A stretch of 10,000 nucleotides of DNA from Conus ventricosus (taxonomy: Eukaryota > Mollusca > Gastropoda > Neogastropoda > Conidae). Below, one piece after another: positions 1-8,150 of the stretch. Under the pieces are notes generated by a model. It ran no database searches, was not told where the DNA came from, and was given only the letters and a program-made list of their open reading frames with translations. The stretch is from the NCBI GenBank assembly GCA_018398815.1, contig CM031595.1, forward strand, positions 46,586,167 to 46,596,166, written 5' to 3'. Made by a program: the position numbers and the translations under genes. The number at the start of each line of letters is the position of its first letter. Within the stretch, counting starts at the first letter, position 1.

Positions 1-30
<30 letters not shown>
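1..30. repeat. (TG)15 microsatellite, cut by window edge
   Basis: Perfect TG dinucleotide run reaching the first base of the window, so its full length is unknown. Confidence 0.95.
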
Positions 31-32
<2 letters not shown>

Positions 33-153
33 GGATGGAGGGAGAAAGTGAATATGTTTGTGAGTATGTGTGATTTTGTGGATAAACTTATGTGTGTAAT
101 GACATGTGACGGAGAGAGGAAGTTTGCAGTTGGGGTGGGGGTTGTGAGAGTAA

Positions 154-170
154 CGCGCGCGCGCGCGCGG

Positions 171-218
<48 letters not shown>

Positions 219-244
219 ATCTGTGCGCGCGCGCGCGCGCGCGC
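154..244. repeat. Compound (CG)n-(TG)n-(GC)n tract
   Basis: A CG run (154-169), a TG run (about 172-214), a short ATGTATCTG interruption and a second GC run (224-244). Nearly the whole 91 bp alternates pyrimidine and purine, with CG blocks on both flanks. Known DNA chemistry says such tracts favour left-handed Z-DNA under supercoiling. No coding value: the translations are Cys-Val or Arg-Ala runs. Confidence 0.9.
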
Positions 245-648
245 AATGGCATTGATGTGCATGTAAGACGATTGGTATTGAATGATGTTCTCTCAGGTAA
301 ATTAGTCTTTTTGTCATGTTTAGCCTTCTTTGACCTCGTAGGCAACGTGCTTCCGCTGGCCCAAACTCCTCTTTCGCCACAAGCTTTCATGCTTACTAGT
401 TGGACCTTTAGGCAACAGCCGTGTGAAATCTCCGCTGACGTCATGTAGATAGTTACCTCTCTGATTTCGTGTGGCATTACAGACGAATTCAGTCACTTCC
501 TTCGCCCTCGTGACTTTGTCAGGTTTTGGCTGTGTACTGTGCCATCTGTGAGCGCGCTTTAACAGTGAGTCTGCCATTCGTTGTCGTTGTTTTTTCAGCA
601 GTGCGTTTGGAAGCTGAAAGAGGTATCAAGAATCCGGGTCTGGGATGA
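245..648. other. Non-coding stretch, one CRE-like palindrome
   Basis: No open frame here looks like protein, and no mobile element or RNA gene was recognised. A full TGACGTCA palindrome (CREB/ATF-type site) lies at 436-443, but there is no TATA box or first exon nearby, so it may be chance. A strong acceptor-like sequence ends at 598 and is discussed among the findings. Confidence 0.5.
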
Positions 649-666
649 GGGAGGGGAGGGGAGGGG
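649..666 (+). other. G-quadruplex candidate
   Basis: Four G runs (GGG, then three GGGG) separated by single A residues. This fits the classic G4 rule with one-base loops. It is directly followed by a CCCCC run that could instead pair with it as a hairpin. Folding is inferred from pattern only. Confidence 0.6.
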
Positions 667-826
667 ACCCCCTTTCTTCTCGTGCACGGTTATGGTTATA
701 CGCTTGCTTTTGGGATCCATCTGGAATCTGAAATGGAGATCGGGGAGGGCTGGGATGGGAGGGGTATGTGGAGGAGAGAAGGCAGGTCGAAACTCGTAGA
801 GACGGAGAAAGAAGATCCATTTGTGA

Positions 827-828
<2 letters not shown>

Positions 829-882
<54 letters not shown>

Positions 883-895
883 CAGAGATAGAGGG

Positions 896-935
<40 letters not shown>

Positions 936-946
936 AAGAGAGAGAA
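829..946. repeat. Compound (GT)n-(GA)n microsatellite
   Basis: A GT run at 829-882 is followed by a short impure purine linker and a GA run at about 898-931 that decays to 946. The GA part is a pure purine strand. The Cys-Val and Arg-Glu peptides read across it are repeat artefacts. Confidence 0.95.
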
Positions 947-1138
947 TGTGTATTTTACAGCTAGCTATTTGCTCTTGTTTTAAATGTAGCCTATCATTTA
1001 TCCTTCTTAATTCATTTTCTTATTTTTGCTTCGTCGTTGACTTTGGCGTCTTGCTGAGTGTGCGCACATGAACATGATAAGCGTGTGCGCGCATCTGGCA
1101 ACATTATGCTTTAGACATAACGACGAACTTTCTGGCAG

Positions 1139-1285
1139 ACCTTTCTGGGGCTCAAAGTGGAGCGCGAGCTGGAGCGGAAGCAGCGGGACCGGAAGGGCAG
1201 ACGACAGGCGTACGGTGAAATCGAGGTCAAGCACACAGCCCGCTTCGGAAAGCTGTGTTCCCCTTTCCACGCCCTCACCACCCCG
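1139..1285 (+). CDS. Penultimate coding exon of an unidentified host gene
   Basis: A 147-bp exon of exactly 49 codons, phase 0 at both ends, encoding a peptide that starts TFLGLKVERELERKQ and ends FGKLCSPFHALTTP. The start is an acceptor AG at 1137-1138 after a modest pyrimidine stretch. The end is a textbook donor, CCG|GTGAGT, at 1286. An in-frame TAA at 1118-1120 and an in-frame TGA shortly after the donor limit the exon on both sides. Codons favour G or C in third position, unlike the AT-rich surroundings. The peptide has a charged, probably helical half (ERELERKQRDRKGRRQ) followed by an uncharged segment with no known motif. It joins in frame to the exon at 1813. I do not recognise the family. 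No upstream exon was confidently found, so the gene must begin outside the window or in short exons I missed. Confidence 0.8.
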
Positions 1286-1812
1286 GTGAGTGCTGACGTC
1301 TGAACTGCTGTGAATCAGATGGGGATCAGGGTAAGAGAAAGGGGGGGGGGGGGGGTGAGAGGTTTAGAGATTCAGTCCCACACTCTCACCTAACCCCTTT
1401 CCAGACTGTTCTTTGGAAAGTACCAACATTTGAAAGTCCTCCCAAAAGGCTGTCCAGTTAAAAAAAAAAAAAAAAAAAAAAGACTGAAAAACGAAACAAA
1501 AAAAAATTAATAAATAAAATAGAAAAATAAATAGAAAGCGTCTCAAAGACACGTTATTAGCTCCCACCCACCCCCGCCCGTCCCTCGGTGGATATCATAG
1601 GAAAAGTGGTATGTTGATAAACAGTTTGCTTCTAACTGGCTTCTCACAGGTATCCGTCCTTGATCATCATTATCAGAGTAGAGGGCCTAATTATGTCCAT
1701 CCAGTCTGTTGCCTGTCCAAGATGTCTTCTGTCTGTCTCCAACATCATTGGCATGGTACGTCCCTAACCCTTCCGTCCCTCGTACTTCACGTTCCTGTTG
1801 GGTTGCTGCCAG
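1286..1812 (+). other. Phase-0 intron of the host gene, with G15 and A22 runs
   Basis: This 527-bp stretch starts with GTGAGT and ends in a pyrimidine-rich tract and CCAG. A branch-point candidate (CCCTAAC, A at 1767) lies 46 nt before the acceptor. It contains a G homopolymer at 1341-1355 and an A22 run at 1460-1481 followed by A-rich sequence to about 1540. The poly-A could be the tail of an old retroposed element, but no body was recognised upstream of it. Stops occur in all frames. Confidence 0.7.
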
Positions 1813-2182
1813 GTGTTCGAGGACATCCGCCTGCCAGAGCGCCTGCCGCTGAGCCAGCGGATGATCAACAAAGGCTACAGCAGCGACAACCTCACCGTGG
1901 AGACCATCCGCACCATGGACTTCTCCTACGGGGGACCCGACACCCCTCCCAGCAGTCAGCAGGCGACCTCCCCTCCTTCTCGTCCTCGCCCTCCTCCCGG
2001 CCAACGCCGTGAGCTCCAACGCCAAGAAGGCGCCCGGGAGCCGAGGGTTGCCCGAGAGCGGCAGGCTGCCGCCCATCAAGTCAGGCAAGGGCTCCAGGAT
2101 CTCCCCAGGGCTGTCCCCCGCCGCCGCCACCAACAGAAGACCGCCCACGGTGATCAAAGTGACTGACGCTGAGGGGCGGTGA
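1813..2182 (+). CDS. Terminal coding exon of the host gene, frame broken twice
   Basis: The exon begins after TTGCTGCCAG with GTG TTC GAG, read as VFEDIRLPERLPLSQRMINK, and continues from exon 1139-1285 without a phase change. The opening frame is convincing to about 1950 (…TIRTMDFSYGGPDTPPSS). After that, third-position G/C bias moves to a second frame at about 1965-2000 (read DLPSFSSSPSSRP). It then moves to a third frame from about 2001 to TGA 2180-2182 (starts NAVSSNAKKAPGSRG, ends PPTVIKVTDAEGR). Both shifts fit a loss of one base each. The total length, 370 bp, is two short of 124 codons. If taken literally, the first frame runs on to a TGA at 2164-2166 with a low-complexity Arg/Gln/Pro tail. 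The tail in the preferred reading is Ser/Pro/Lys-rich and probably disordered. No family was recognised. Either the sequence has indel errors in its C/G runs or the gene is decaying. Confidence 0.7.
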
Positions 2183-3056
2183 CGGCGGTTGCCCGCCTCA
2201 TGTCTCCCATGACATTTCCAATGTGCCTATATCTCTGAGTAACAGTCGTGTCCAGCTTTGAGAAGACAATGCCAAATCTTTCATTGTTGCCCCCTGAACA
2301 CGTCTCGCAACACCCCCCACCCCCACCCCCCGCCTAGCCCTGTGGTCAGACCCACGCATGATTGTACCCTGGTGGTGTTGCGTCCACGTATTGTATCAAT
2401 GTACCACTATTCCTGTTCTCATGTTTAATGTCAGGTCTGGCACTTTCAGTTTGTTTCACTGTAGCACTGCCGGCCACACAAGGCCATTTGAAGACTATGA
2501 CTGCATAGGGGGGGGGGGGGGGGGATCCCTATCCAGGTGTCTCCATTGGTGTTAACAACATAACCGCATGTGCTGCAGCACGTTTCTCAAGCCACAGGGA
2601 CCTGTGAAAGGAGATGTCATTTTATAAAACAGGATGAAAATGTCATCACTCTAAGGGAATTCATCATGTGCAACACAGCAACGTACACAACCCAGTGGCC
2701 GTGAGCCGAAGTAACGTTCATTCCAGTTTTCGGACTTTGAGAAACTTTTGATGTCGCGCGTCTGAGAATATTGTGAACATAAAGGTGCATAAACACCGAG
2801 TTGTCAACTTCGCTTTGTACTTTCAAAGGTACAGCTGTTCTGGACACAATATGCGTGGTGAAATCGAAGGCTAGACTGCTAGTGTCCACAGCTGCATTTG
2901 ACATACGGCAAAAATGGGGCCCAAGATTGATATGTTAATACGTCAGACCGTTGTCCGTAGAAACGTATGGATGCCGGATGATAAATTGACGTGTTCTGGA
3001 AAATCTTGTTGAGAGAGGAGGAGGGATGGGGGCTGGCAAACAAACTGCCGCAAATA
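2183..3056. other. 3' flank and intergenic stretch, no gene seen
   Basis: Presumably begins with the 3' untranslated region of the host gene, but no AATAAA signal lies within this stretch, so its end is unknown. Notable content is a C-rich tract at 2313-2340 (C6, C5, C6, then CCC), which is a G4 candidate on the minus strand, and a G17 homopolymer at 2508-2524 followed by GATCC. Open frames here show no domain or codon bias. Confidence 0.55.
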
Positions 3057-3077
3057 TGTGTGTGTGTGTGTGTGTGT

Positions 3078-3134
<57 letters not shown>

Positions 3135-3195
3135 ACGTGCGTGCGTGCGTGCGTGCGTGCGCGCGCGCGTGTGTGTGTGTGTGTTGTGTGTGTGA
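3057..3195. repeat. Compound (TG)n-(TGCG)n-(CG)n-(TG)n array
   Basis: A TG run broken by a GG step near 3078 is followed by a long TG run, GTGCGTACGTGCG and (TGCG)n. A short CG block (about 3160-3169), more TG and a TT step near 3184 follow. Largely alternating purine-pyrimidine and therefore a Z-DNA candidate. Confidence 0.95.
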
Positions 3196-3304
3196 GGCTG
3201 TTAAAGAAGTCCAGCAACATACAAGTAATCTTCATGTCGATTGTTGTGTTGAACATACAAACGGGGCGTCCAATGTCAACAATATATCCGAACATCGCTT
3301 ATGA

Positions 3305-3327
3305 ATGACGTCAGTATGGACGTCGGG
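3305..3327 (+). repeat. Left member of a 23-bp direct repeat flanking the satellite
   Basis: Matches 4108-4130 at 21 of 23 positions; both contain ATGACGTC and GTATGGACG. It lies 34 bp before the first 46-bp satellite unit. Confidence 0.7.
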
Positions 3328-3361
3328 CAACTTAAACCTGGTTTGGCCTGGGACTATCCTT

Positions 3362-4042
3362 ACTGATATCAGTGTGTATACTGGATGATTAATTAGCTAC
3401 AGTCCTCACTGATATCAGCATGTATACTGAATGATTAATTAGCTACAGTCCTCACTGATATCAGCATGTATACTGAATGATTAATTAGCTACAGTCCTCA
3501 CTGATATCAGCGTGCATTCTGGATGATTAATTAGCCACAGTCCTCACTGATATCAGTGTGCATACTGGATGATTAATTAGCTACAGTCCTCAGTGATACC
3601 AGTGTGTATACTGAATGATTAATTAGCTACAGTCCTCACTGATATCAGTGCGTATACTGAATGATTGATTAGCTACAGTCTTCAGTGATATCAGTGTGTA
3701 TACTGAATGATTAATTAGCAACAGTCCTCACTGATATCAGTGTGTATACTGAATGATTAATTAGCTACAGTCCTCACTGATATCAGTGTGTATACTGAAT
3801 GATTAATTAGCTACAGTCCTCACTGATATCAGTGTGTATACTGAATGATTAATTAGCTACAGTCCTCACTGATATCAGTGTGTATACTGAATGATTAATT
3901 AGCTACAGTCCTCGCTGATATCAGTGTGCATTCTGGATGATTAATTAGCTACAGTCCTCACTGATATCAGTGTGCATTCTGGATGATTGATTAGCTACAG
4001 TCCTCACTGATATCAGCGTGCATTCTGGATGATTGATTAGCC
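3362..4042 (+). repeat. 46-bp tandem repeat (satellite/minisatellite), 14.8 units
   Basis: Fourteen full units plus a 37-bp partial unit, all in register with no length change. Units start at 3362, 3408, 3454, 3500, 3546, 3592, 3638, 3684, 3730, 3776, 3822, 3868, 3914, 3960 and 4006. Most units open with the perfect 12-bp palindrome ACTGATATCAGT. All carry ATTAATTAG or the variant ATTGATTAG, and full units end CAGTCCTC or CAGTCTTC. Units 9-12 are identical. Edge units (4, 13, 14, 15) share the variant GCATTCTGG, the pattern expected of unequal exchange homogenising the centre. Units 7, 14 and 15 read TGATTGATTAG. No open frame runs through it. Confidence 0.97.
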
Positions 4043-4107
4043 ATTGCTTACGAAGAACTATCTCTGGTAGCATCAGTATTGACGTCGACTGATTAACTAC
4101 ACTGTTT

Positions 4108-4130
4108 ATGACGTCCGTATGGACGACGGG
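4108..4130 (+). repeat. Right member of the 23-bp direct repeat flanking the satellite
   Basis: Differs from 3305-3327 by A/C at position 9 and T/A at position 20. Between the last satellite unit and this copy, about 4069-4103 resembles a badly decayed unit (ATCAGT…ACTGATTAACTACA). Confidence 0.7.
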
Positions 4131-4729
4131 TGATTTTTTACATTGTCTTTTAATCTAATTGTTGATAATGTTGATCAGTAACCCGTCCAACTGGCACTAT
4201 TACGTAGCTTTTTTTTTTTACGACACATATCATTCATCACTGCTGTTCCATTTTTTTTTCGATGTTTTATTTTTCAAAATAGGCTTAATTACATGGTTCA
4301 GATAGCACAATTGTTTACTACGCCCGTCGCTCAACCAGTACTACTTAATACTACTGCTTACTACTTACGTGGCTCAGCCATCTACAACCTAGGAAAGACT
4401 TTCCAAAGTATCAGAAGCCTCCTTTTTACTACTCCTTTTCCCCCTCTCTTTTGAGGCACTTAAAATAAAGGATGGTACAATTCGGAATGGCGGACTGCAG
4501 AGCAGACTTCCTACGACTTTGCTGTCTTTCTGGATTTTCCTCATCAAAACATGAACCATGGGCACACCTGGAGTTTTGCGCCCTATCCTTTCGAATATGT
4601 CTCTTTTCAGTCGTGTCTTCTTTTCATGAAAGTAAGTTTCATGAGAAACTATTGGAAATGGGCTATCAACGCCAAATAAAGCCCACAGGTTTGAATGTAT
4701 TTCAGCTGATAGAGCTTTACATATCCGAT
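4131..4729. other. AT-rich non-coding stretch
   Basis: Contains short T runs (about 4210-4219, 4251-4259) and one AATAAA hexamer at 4464-4469, too far from the host gene (2.3 kb) to assign. The open frames at 4389-4763 (minus) and 4472-4801 (plus) overlap on opposite strands, show no family motif and have no G/C third-base bias. I do not call a gene. Confidence 0.5.
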
Positions 4730-4758
4730 GGGGGTGGGGCGGGGGGAGGGGGGGGGAG
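4730..4758 (+). other. G-quadruplex candidate
   Basis: Runs of 5, 4, 6 and 9 G separated by single T, C and A bases, then A and GG. This is the strongest G4 pattern in the window. It lies in non-coding DNA with no promoter recognised beside it. Confidence 0.7.
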
Positions 4759-5806
4759 GACAAAGGCTCTCTTTCAAAGGAAGTTTCTTATGGGGGGTTG
4801 AATGGGGGTAAATCCAGGATTGCAGAAATCTTGAGATCAGCATGGGTAAAATTAGCGTAAGCTTTGGGCGTGCTGTCGTGTTGCAAGGTGAATGCTGTCT
4901 TTGATCCGTACTGAAGCATCTGATGTGATAATGTCAAACGCTAGTTGAGAGAGCAACGTCGGGCAACTTGTATATGAGCCACCAAAATTGCTACCTGTCC
5001 CGTTCCGCCAGCTCAGTTTCGCGGTTACGAAGAGAGATATAATCACACTGGCTGTGCCAATCAAAAAACAAAAAACAAAAAAAGGAAAAAAAACACAAAG
5101 TTATAGAATGTGGCTTATCGCATTGTTCAACAAACGTTAGATTCCATAAGTGATGAGAACGAAAGGTAAAGTTGAAACAGCCTAGCCCCTGAATCAGCTT
5201 CTTTCCGTTTACAATCCGCATACACTACATTGCGCACAAGGTAAACGTAGCCGTCAAGGTTTGGAAGACAGACGGGAAATGTTATTTATCATTTGTTCTT
5301 TTTTTTTTTATTCCGGTGCACCATAAATAGCGTCCTCTGATTGGTCAACACTTTGAGCGCTGTTTTCACACTCGTTACTTGTTCAAGATAGGAAAAAGTA
5401 ATAGTGAGTGCAAAACGTTTTGTGTGTTCAGCATGTCATGTTCATGAGCCAAACAGTGGACATGAGTGGCACGATGATCAGAGTTTGTGATTCAGCCGAA
5501 TGTAGCCAGATAAAGGCAGAGAGATGGGAAGAAGAGGAAGATGAATACTGCGGGCAGCATGCATGCTGGATTGTTTCTTAGTTGCCTTGCACGTGATAAA
5601 GTCGAGCTTTAGATTTTGAAGTATAATTATGATTTTTCTTATCTGCTGCAAGGAAGACAGATCATGCTGACATCTCCTGTGAGTCAGCTTTGGAAACAGG
5701 TTAGAATGTGGCTAAAATCTAAAGTTTCTAGAACTGATGAAAGTGTGAACATAAGAACAATTTAGGATACGCTGGTATTTGAAAGTCGTGAGATTATCAT
5801 GCACAT
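4759..5806. other. Unique non-coding stretch, no gene seen
   Basis: About 1 kb without repeat arrays, recognisable exons or elements. An A-rich run lies at about 5061-5098. A TATA-like CATAAATA near 5321-5328 precedes a reverse CCAAT box (ATTGG, about 5340-5344). The order is wrong for a plus-strand promoter and no exon follows, so I do not call one. Short open frames show no family motif. Confidence 0.5.
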
Positions 5807-5807
5807 A

Positions 5808-5859
<52 letters not shown>

Positions 5860-5862
5860 CAC

Positions 5863-5917
<55 letters not shown>

Positions 5918-5931
5918 CACACACACACACA

Positions 5932-5962
<31 letters not shown>
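5807..5962. repeat. Compound (GCAC)n-(CA)n-(CT)n-(CA)n array
   Basis: Tetranucleotide GCAC to about 5846, CA to 5864, CT from 5865 to about 5915, then CA to 5962 with a single CC step near 5938-5940. On the minus strand the order is TG (with a GG step), AG, TG, TGCG, so it resembles the arrays at 3057 and 6327 with an added AG block. Confidence 0.95.
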
Positions 5963-5964
<2 letters not shown>

Positions 5965-6326
5965 TGTGGAGAAGAAAGTATGACTAGTGTAATTGCCAGT
6001 GATGAGCCACAATCTTTGAATCTGCGCGTGTGTTAACAACACTGTAGTCAGATTTACCACCTGGCATGTTATGAGTTCAGCATATCATCTGTGCTAAACA
6101 TCGGACGGTAATTTGAAAGCTACGCAAATTTGCCTTCATGTTCATTCCAATATTGACTATGTTTTTGATGCCAATAGGTCCTTGCTTTATGACAGCGCAA
6201 AACATTGATAATGTACAAAGACTGTGCTACCCACAGCTGTGATATTGTTGTTGTTATTTATTATTTTATTTATTGACATTCATTAAAAACATTTTCTTGT
6301 ACTGCCTCACTTTAAAGATTTTCGTC
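5963..6326. other. Non-coding stretch between microsatellites
   Basis: AT-rich unique DNA with TTATT low-complexity sequence at about 6244-6275. No exon, element or RNA gene recognised. Confidence 0.5.
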
Positions 6327-6330
6327 TGTG

Positions 6331-6367
<37 letters not shown>

Positions 6368-6421
6368 GCGCGCGTGCGTGTGTGTGTGTGTGTGGTGTGT
6401 GTGTGTGTGTGTGTGTGTGTT
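6327..6421. repeat. Compound (TGCG)n-(CG)n-(TG)n array
   Basis: TGCG units to about 6364, a short CG block, TGCG, then TG with a single GG step near 6394. Same block vocabulary as 3057-3195 in a different order. Confidence 0.95.
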
Positions 6422-6614
6422 TATGGCGTATTCAAATGTCAAAATCAATCAATTTGGTCCGGACGAATGGTGAATGCCATGACTGTGGAGGGCACATTCA
6501 TGCTCATAGTCGCACGCTGCAGTTGGGCTGGAGTCTAAGAATAGCGTACCGCTGGTGTGGCTGGCTTTCGATCTTGCCAGACCGAGACTTTTTTTCAGCC
6601 AGACGCCTGGGTAC

Positions 6615-6615
<1 letters not shown>

Positions 6616-6671
<56 letters not shown>

Positions 6672-6750
6672 ACACACACACGCACGCACGCACACACACA
6701 CATACACACTCACGCACACACACACACGCATGCGCGCGCGCGCGCACACA

Positions 6751-6784
<34 letters not shown>
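6616..6784. repeat. Compound (CA)n array with CGCA, CG and AT blocks
   Basis: A long CA run, CGCACGCACG interruptions near 6680-6690, a CATGCG(CG)n block at about 6728-6745, an ACAACAC break near 6750, more CA, then (AT)n to 6784. Long peptides read across it are Thr-His or Cys-Val runs, not genes. Confidence 0.95.
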
Positions 6785-6797
6785 TTACTTGTTCAGC

Positions 6798-6799
<2 letters not shown>

Positions 6800-6860
<61 letters not shown>
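6800..6860. repeat. (TA)30 microsatellite at the transposon's left end
   Basis: Pure TA run following the 15-bp linker after the AT block ending at 6784. It stops exactly where the Tc1-like element's flank begins (TCTGACTTCC at 6861). Tc1/mariner elements insert at TA, so this run either was the target or grew from it. Confidence 0.9.
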
Positions 6861-6863
<3 letters not shown>

Positions 6864-6914
6864 GACTTCCATAAAAAACGCGAAAGCAAAACCAGCTGAA
6901 GGTTACGGGCGAAT

Positions 6915-6920
6915 TTTATT
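6915..6920 (-). promoter_or_regulatory. Candidate poly(A) signal of the transposase gene
   Basis: AATAAA on the minus strand, 135 nt after the transposase stop codon and inside the element. Position and hexamer are right, but it is a common word in AT-rich DNA. Confidence 0.4.
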
Positions 6921-7054
6921 GGTCACAATTGTACAGAGTGGAAGCGAGAATTCAACGTGATTTGATTCATTACACCAGTAATGTGTGAAAATGTCATCAG
7001 CAATATGTCTTTGTGTGGAAAATCCAAGGTCACGTGACAAACCAGCTTGAAGTC

Positions 7055-8093
7055 CTAATACCGTGTGTGGCCACCATTTGCATTGACAACTGCTTGACAC
7101 CTGCGGCTCATTGAGTGGACCAGGTGGTTGATGTGTCCCCTTGGCACACCAGCCCACACATGGACGATGGCCTGGTGAAGTTGAGCTGCTGTTGCTGGTC
7201 GTGGACGCAGGAGGTCCAACGGTCTGCCAAGTTCATCCCAAAAATGTTCTATTGGGTTTAAATCGGGACTGAGGGCTGGCCAGGGCAGCACATTGACGTT
7301 GTTATGCTGAGGAAATTGCTGGGTGGCCCTGGCTGTGTGTGGTCTTGCATTGTCCTGTTGGAATGTCCAGTTTGGGTGTTGCGCAAAAAAAGGGACGACA
7401 TGGGGTCTGAGCACCTGGTGGATGTAGCGCTGTGCATTGACACCCTGTCCGCGACCAGGACCAATGTTCTGAAAGATGACTGGTCCTATGGCGTGGTTAA
7501 TGCCAATTGCACCCCATATCATAACGTTCGGGCCTCCCCAGGGGTTCCGCTCTACCACACAGGAGTCAGCATAGCGTTCACCAGGTCGACGCCATATTCT
7601 GACACGACCGTCAGCCATGTCAATACAAAAACGGCTCTCATCTGAGAACAGTATGCGTCCCCACTGCTGCCTGCGCCAATTGATGCGGGCTTGTGCCCAC
7701 TGCAGCCTGTCCTGCCGGTGTCTTGGTGTCAGTACCGGACCTCTGTGAGGACGCCTACATGCCCAACCCGTTCTCCTGAAGACGCCGCCGCACAGTGTTG
7801 AGGCCGATTCGTTGCTGGAGATTCCCAGGCACCTGTCGAGCAGTGTTAGCGGCTGTTTGCCGCCTGTCCCGCAGATGGGTTCGAACAAAATGGCGATCCT
7901 CTCTTGGTGTGGTGACCCGAGGACGGCCTGGCCGGGGACGATCATCAGTGGTACCAGTGACTCGCATGCGGTGCTGCAGACGATAGATGGTTGAGATGTG
8001 GACGTTAAAGATGTTGGCGACCTGCCTGGCATCCACACCAGCCTCCAGATGGCCTAGGGCACGATTGCGTTCCTCTGCTCGTAGTCTTGGCAT
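7055..8093 (-). pseudogene. Tc1-like transposase, single frameshift
   Basis: Cut-and-paste DNA transposase, acting in the nucleus on its own element's ends. The start at 8093 (MPRLRAEERNRALG) is where family proteins usually begin. Residues about 8-60 form a first helix-turn-helix (VDARQVANIFNVHISTIYRL). A GRPR minor-groove motif (RPRPGRPR) follows, and a second HTH ends RRRLQENGL near residue 110. The DDE domain has all three acids: D in SDESRF (codon 7640-7642), D in QQDNARPHTA (7352-7354) and E in LNPIEHFWDE (7247-7249). There are 34 residues between the second D and the E, the DD34E signature of Tc1. The C-terminus runs to TAG 7055-7057. About 346 residues in total is full length. The one lesion is at about 7758-7766, where the frame changes just after NGL. 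A 2-base loss or 1-base gain explains it, and a TAG at 7755-7757 ends the upstream frame. As written the protein cannot be made whole, so the copy is non-autonomous or the base count here is wrong. Confidence 0.92.
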
Positions 8094-8142
8094 CTCTGTA
8101 GCGCTCAGACGGCAAGTCGTTATCTGAACCTTGTAGCGCGGC

Positions 8143-8150
8143 TTTATAAA
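8143..8150 (-). promoter_or_regulatory. TATA box candidate for the transposase
   Basis: TTTATAAA followed on the minus strand by GCCGCGC, about 50 nt upstream of the ATG at 8093. The spacing suits a short 5' leader. It supports initiation at 8093 rather than at upstream in-frame ATGs. Confidence 0.5.

Noticed and set aside
1460..1545. A22 run and A-rich tail considered as a retroposed SINE
   Set aside because: No recognisable body, promoter boxes or target duplication found around it.
1611..2012. 133-codon plus-strand frame across the intron end and the last exon
   Set aside because: It crosses the branch point and acceptor and reads exon 1813 out of frame; only its last part (about 1965-2000) coincides with the preferred frame.
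1687..2157. Long minus-strand open frame opposite the last host exon
   Set aside because: It is the antisense shadow of a G/C-rich exon; the plus strand has splice sites, phase match and codon bias.
2879..3295. 138-codon minus-strand frame
   Set aside because: Its middle is a Thr-His repeat from the CA array; the ends show no motif.
3362..4042. Evenly spaced repeats considered as a CRISPR array
   Set aside because: Units are contiguous with no unique spacers, in an animal-type genome context; it is a tandem repeat.
4389..4763. 124-codon minus-strand frame
   Set aside because: No family motif, no third-base bias, overlaps the G-rich tract and an equally open frame on the other strand.
6328..6960. 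210-codon open frame
   Set aside because: Made almost wholly of Cys-Val, Thr-His and Ile-Tyr runs from microsatellites.
7304..7645. 113-codon plus-strand frame inside the transposon
   Set aside because: Antisense shadow of the transposase catalytic domain.
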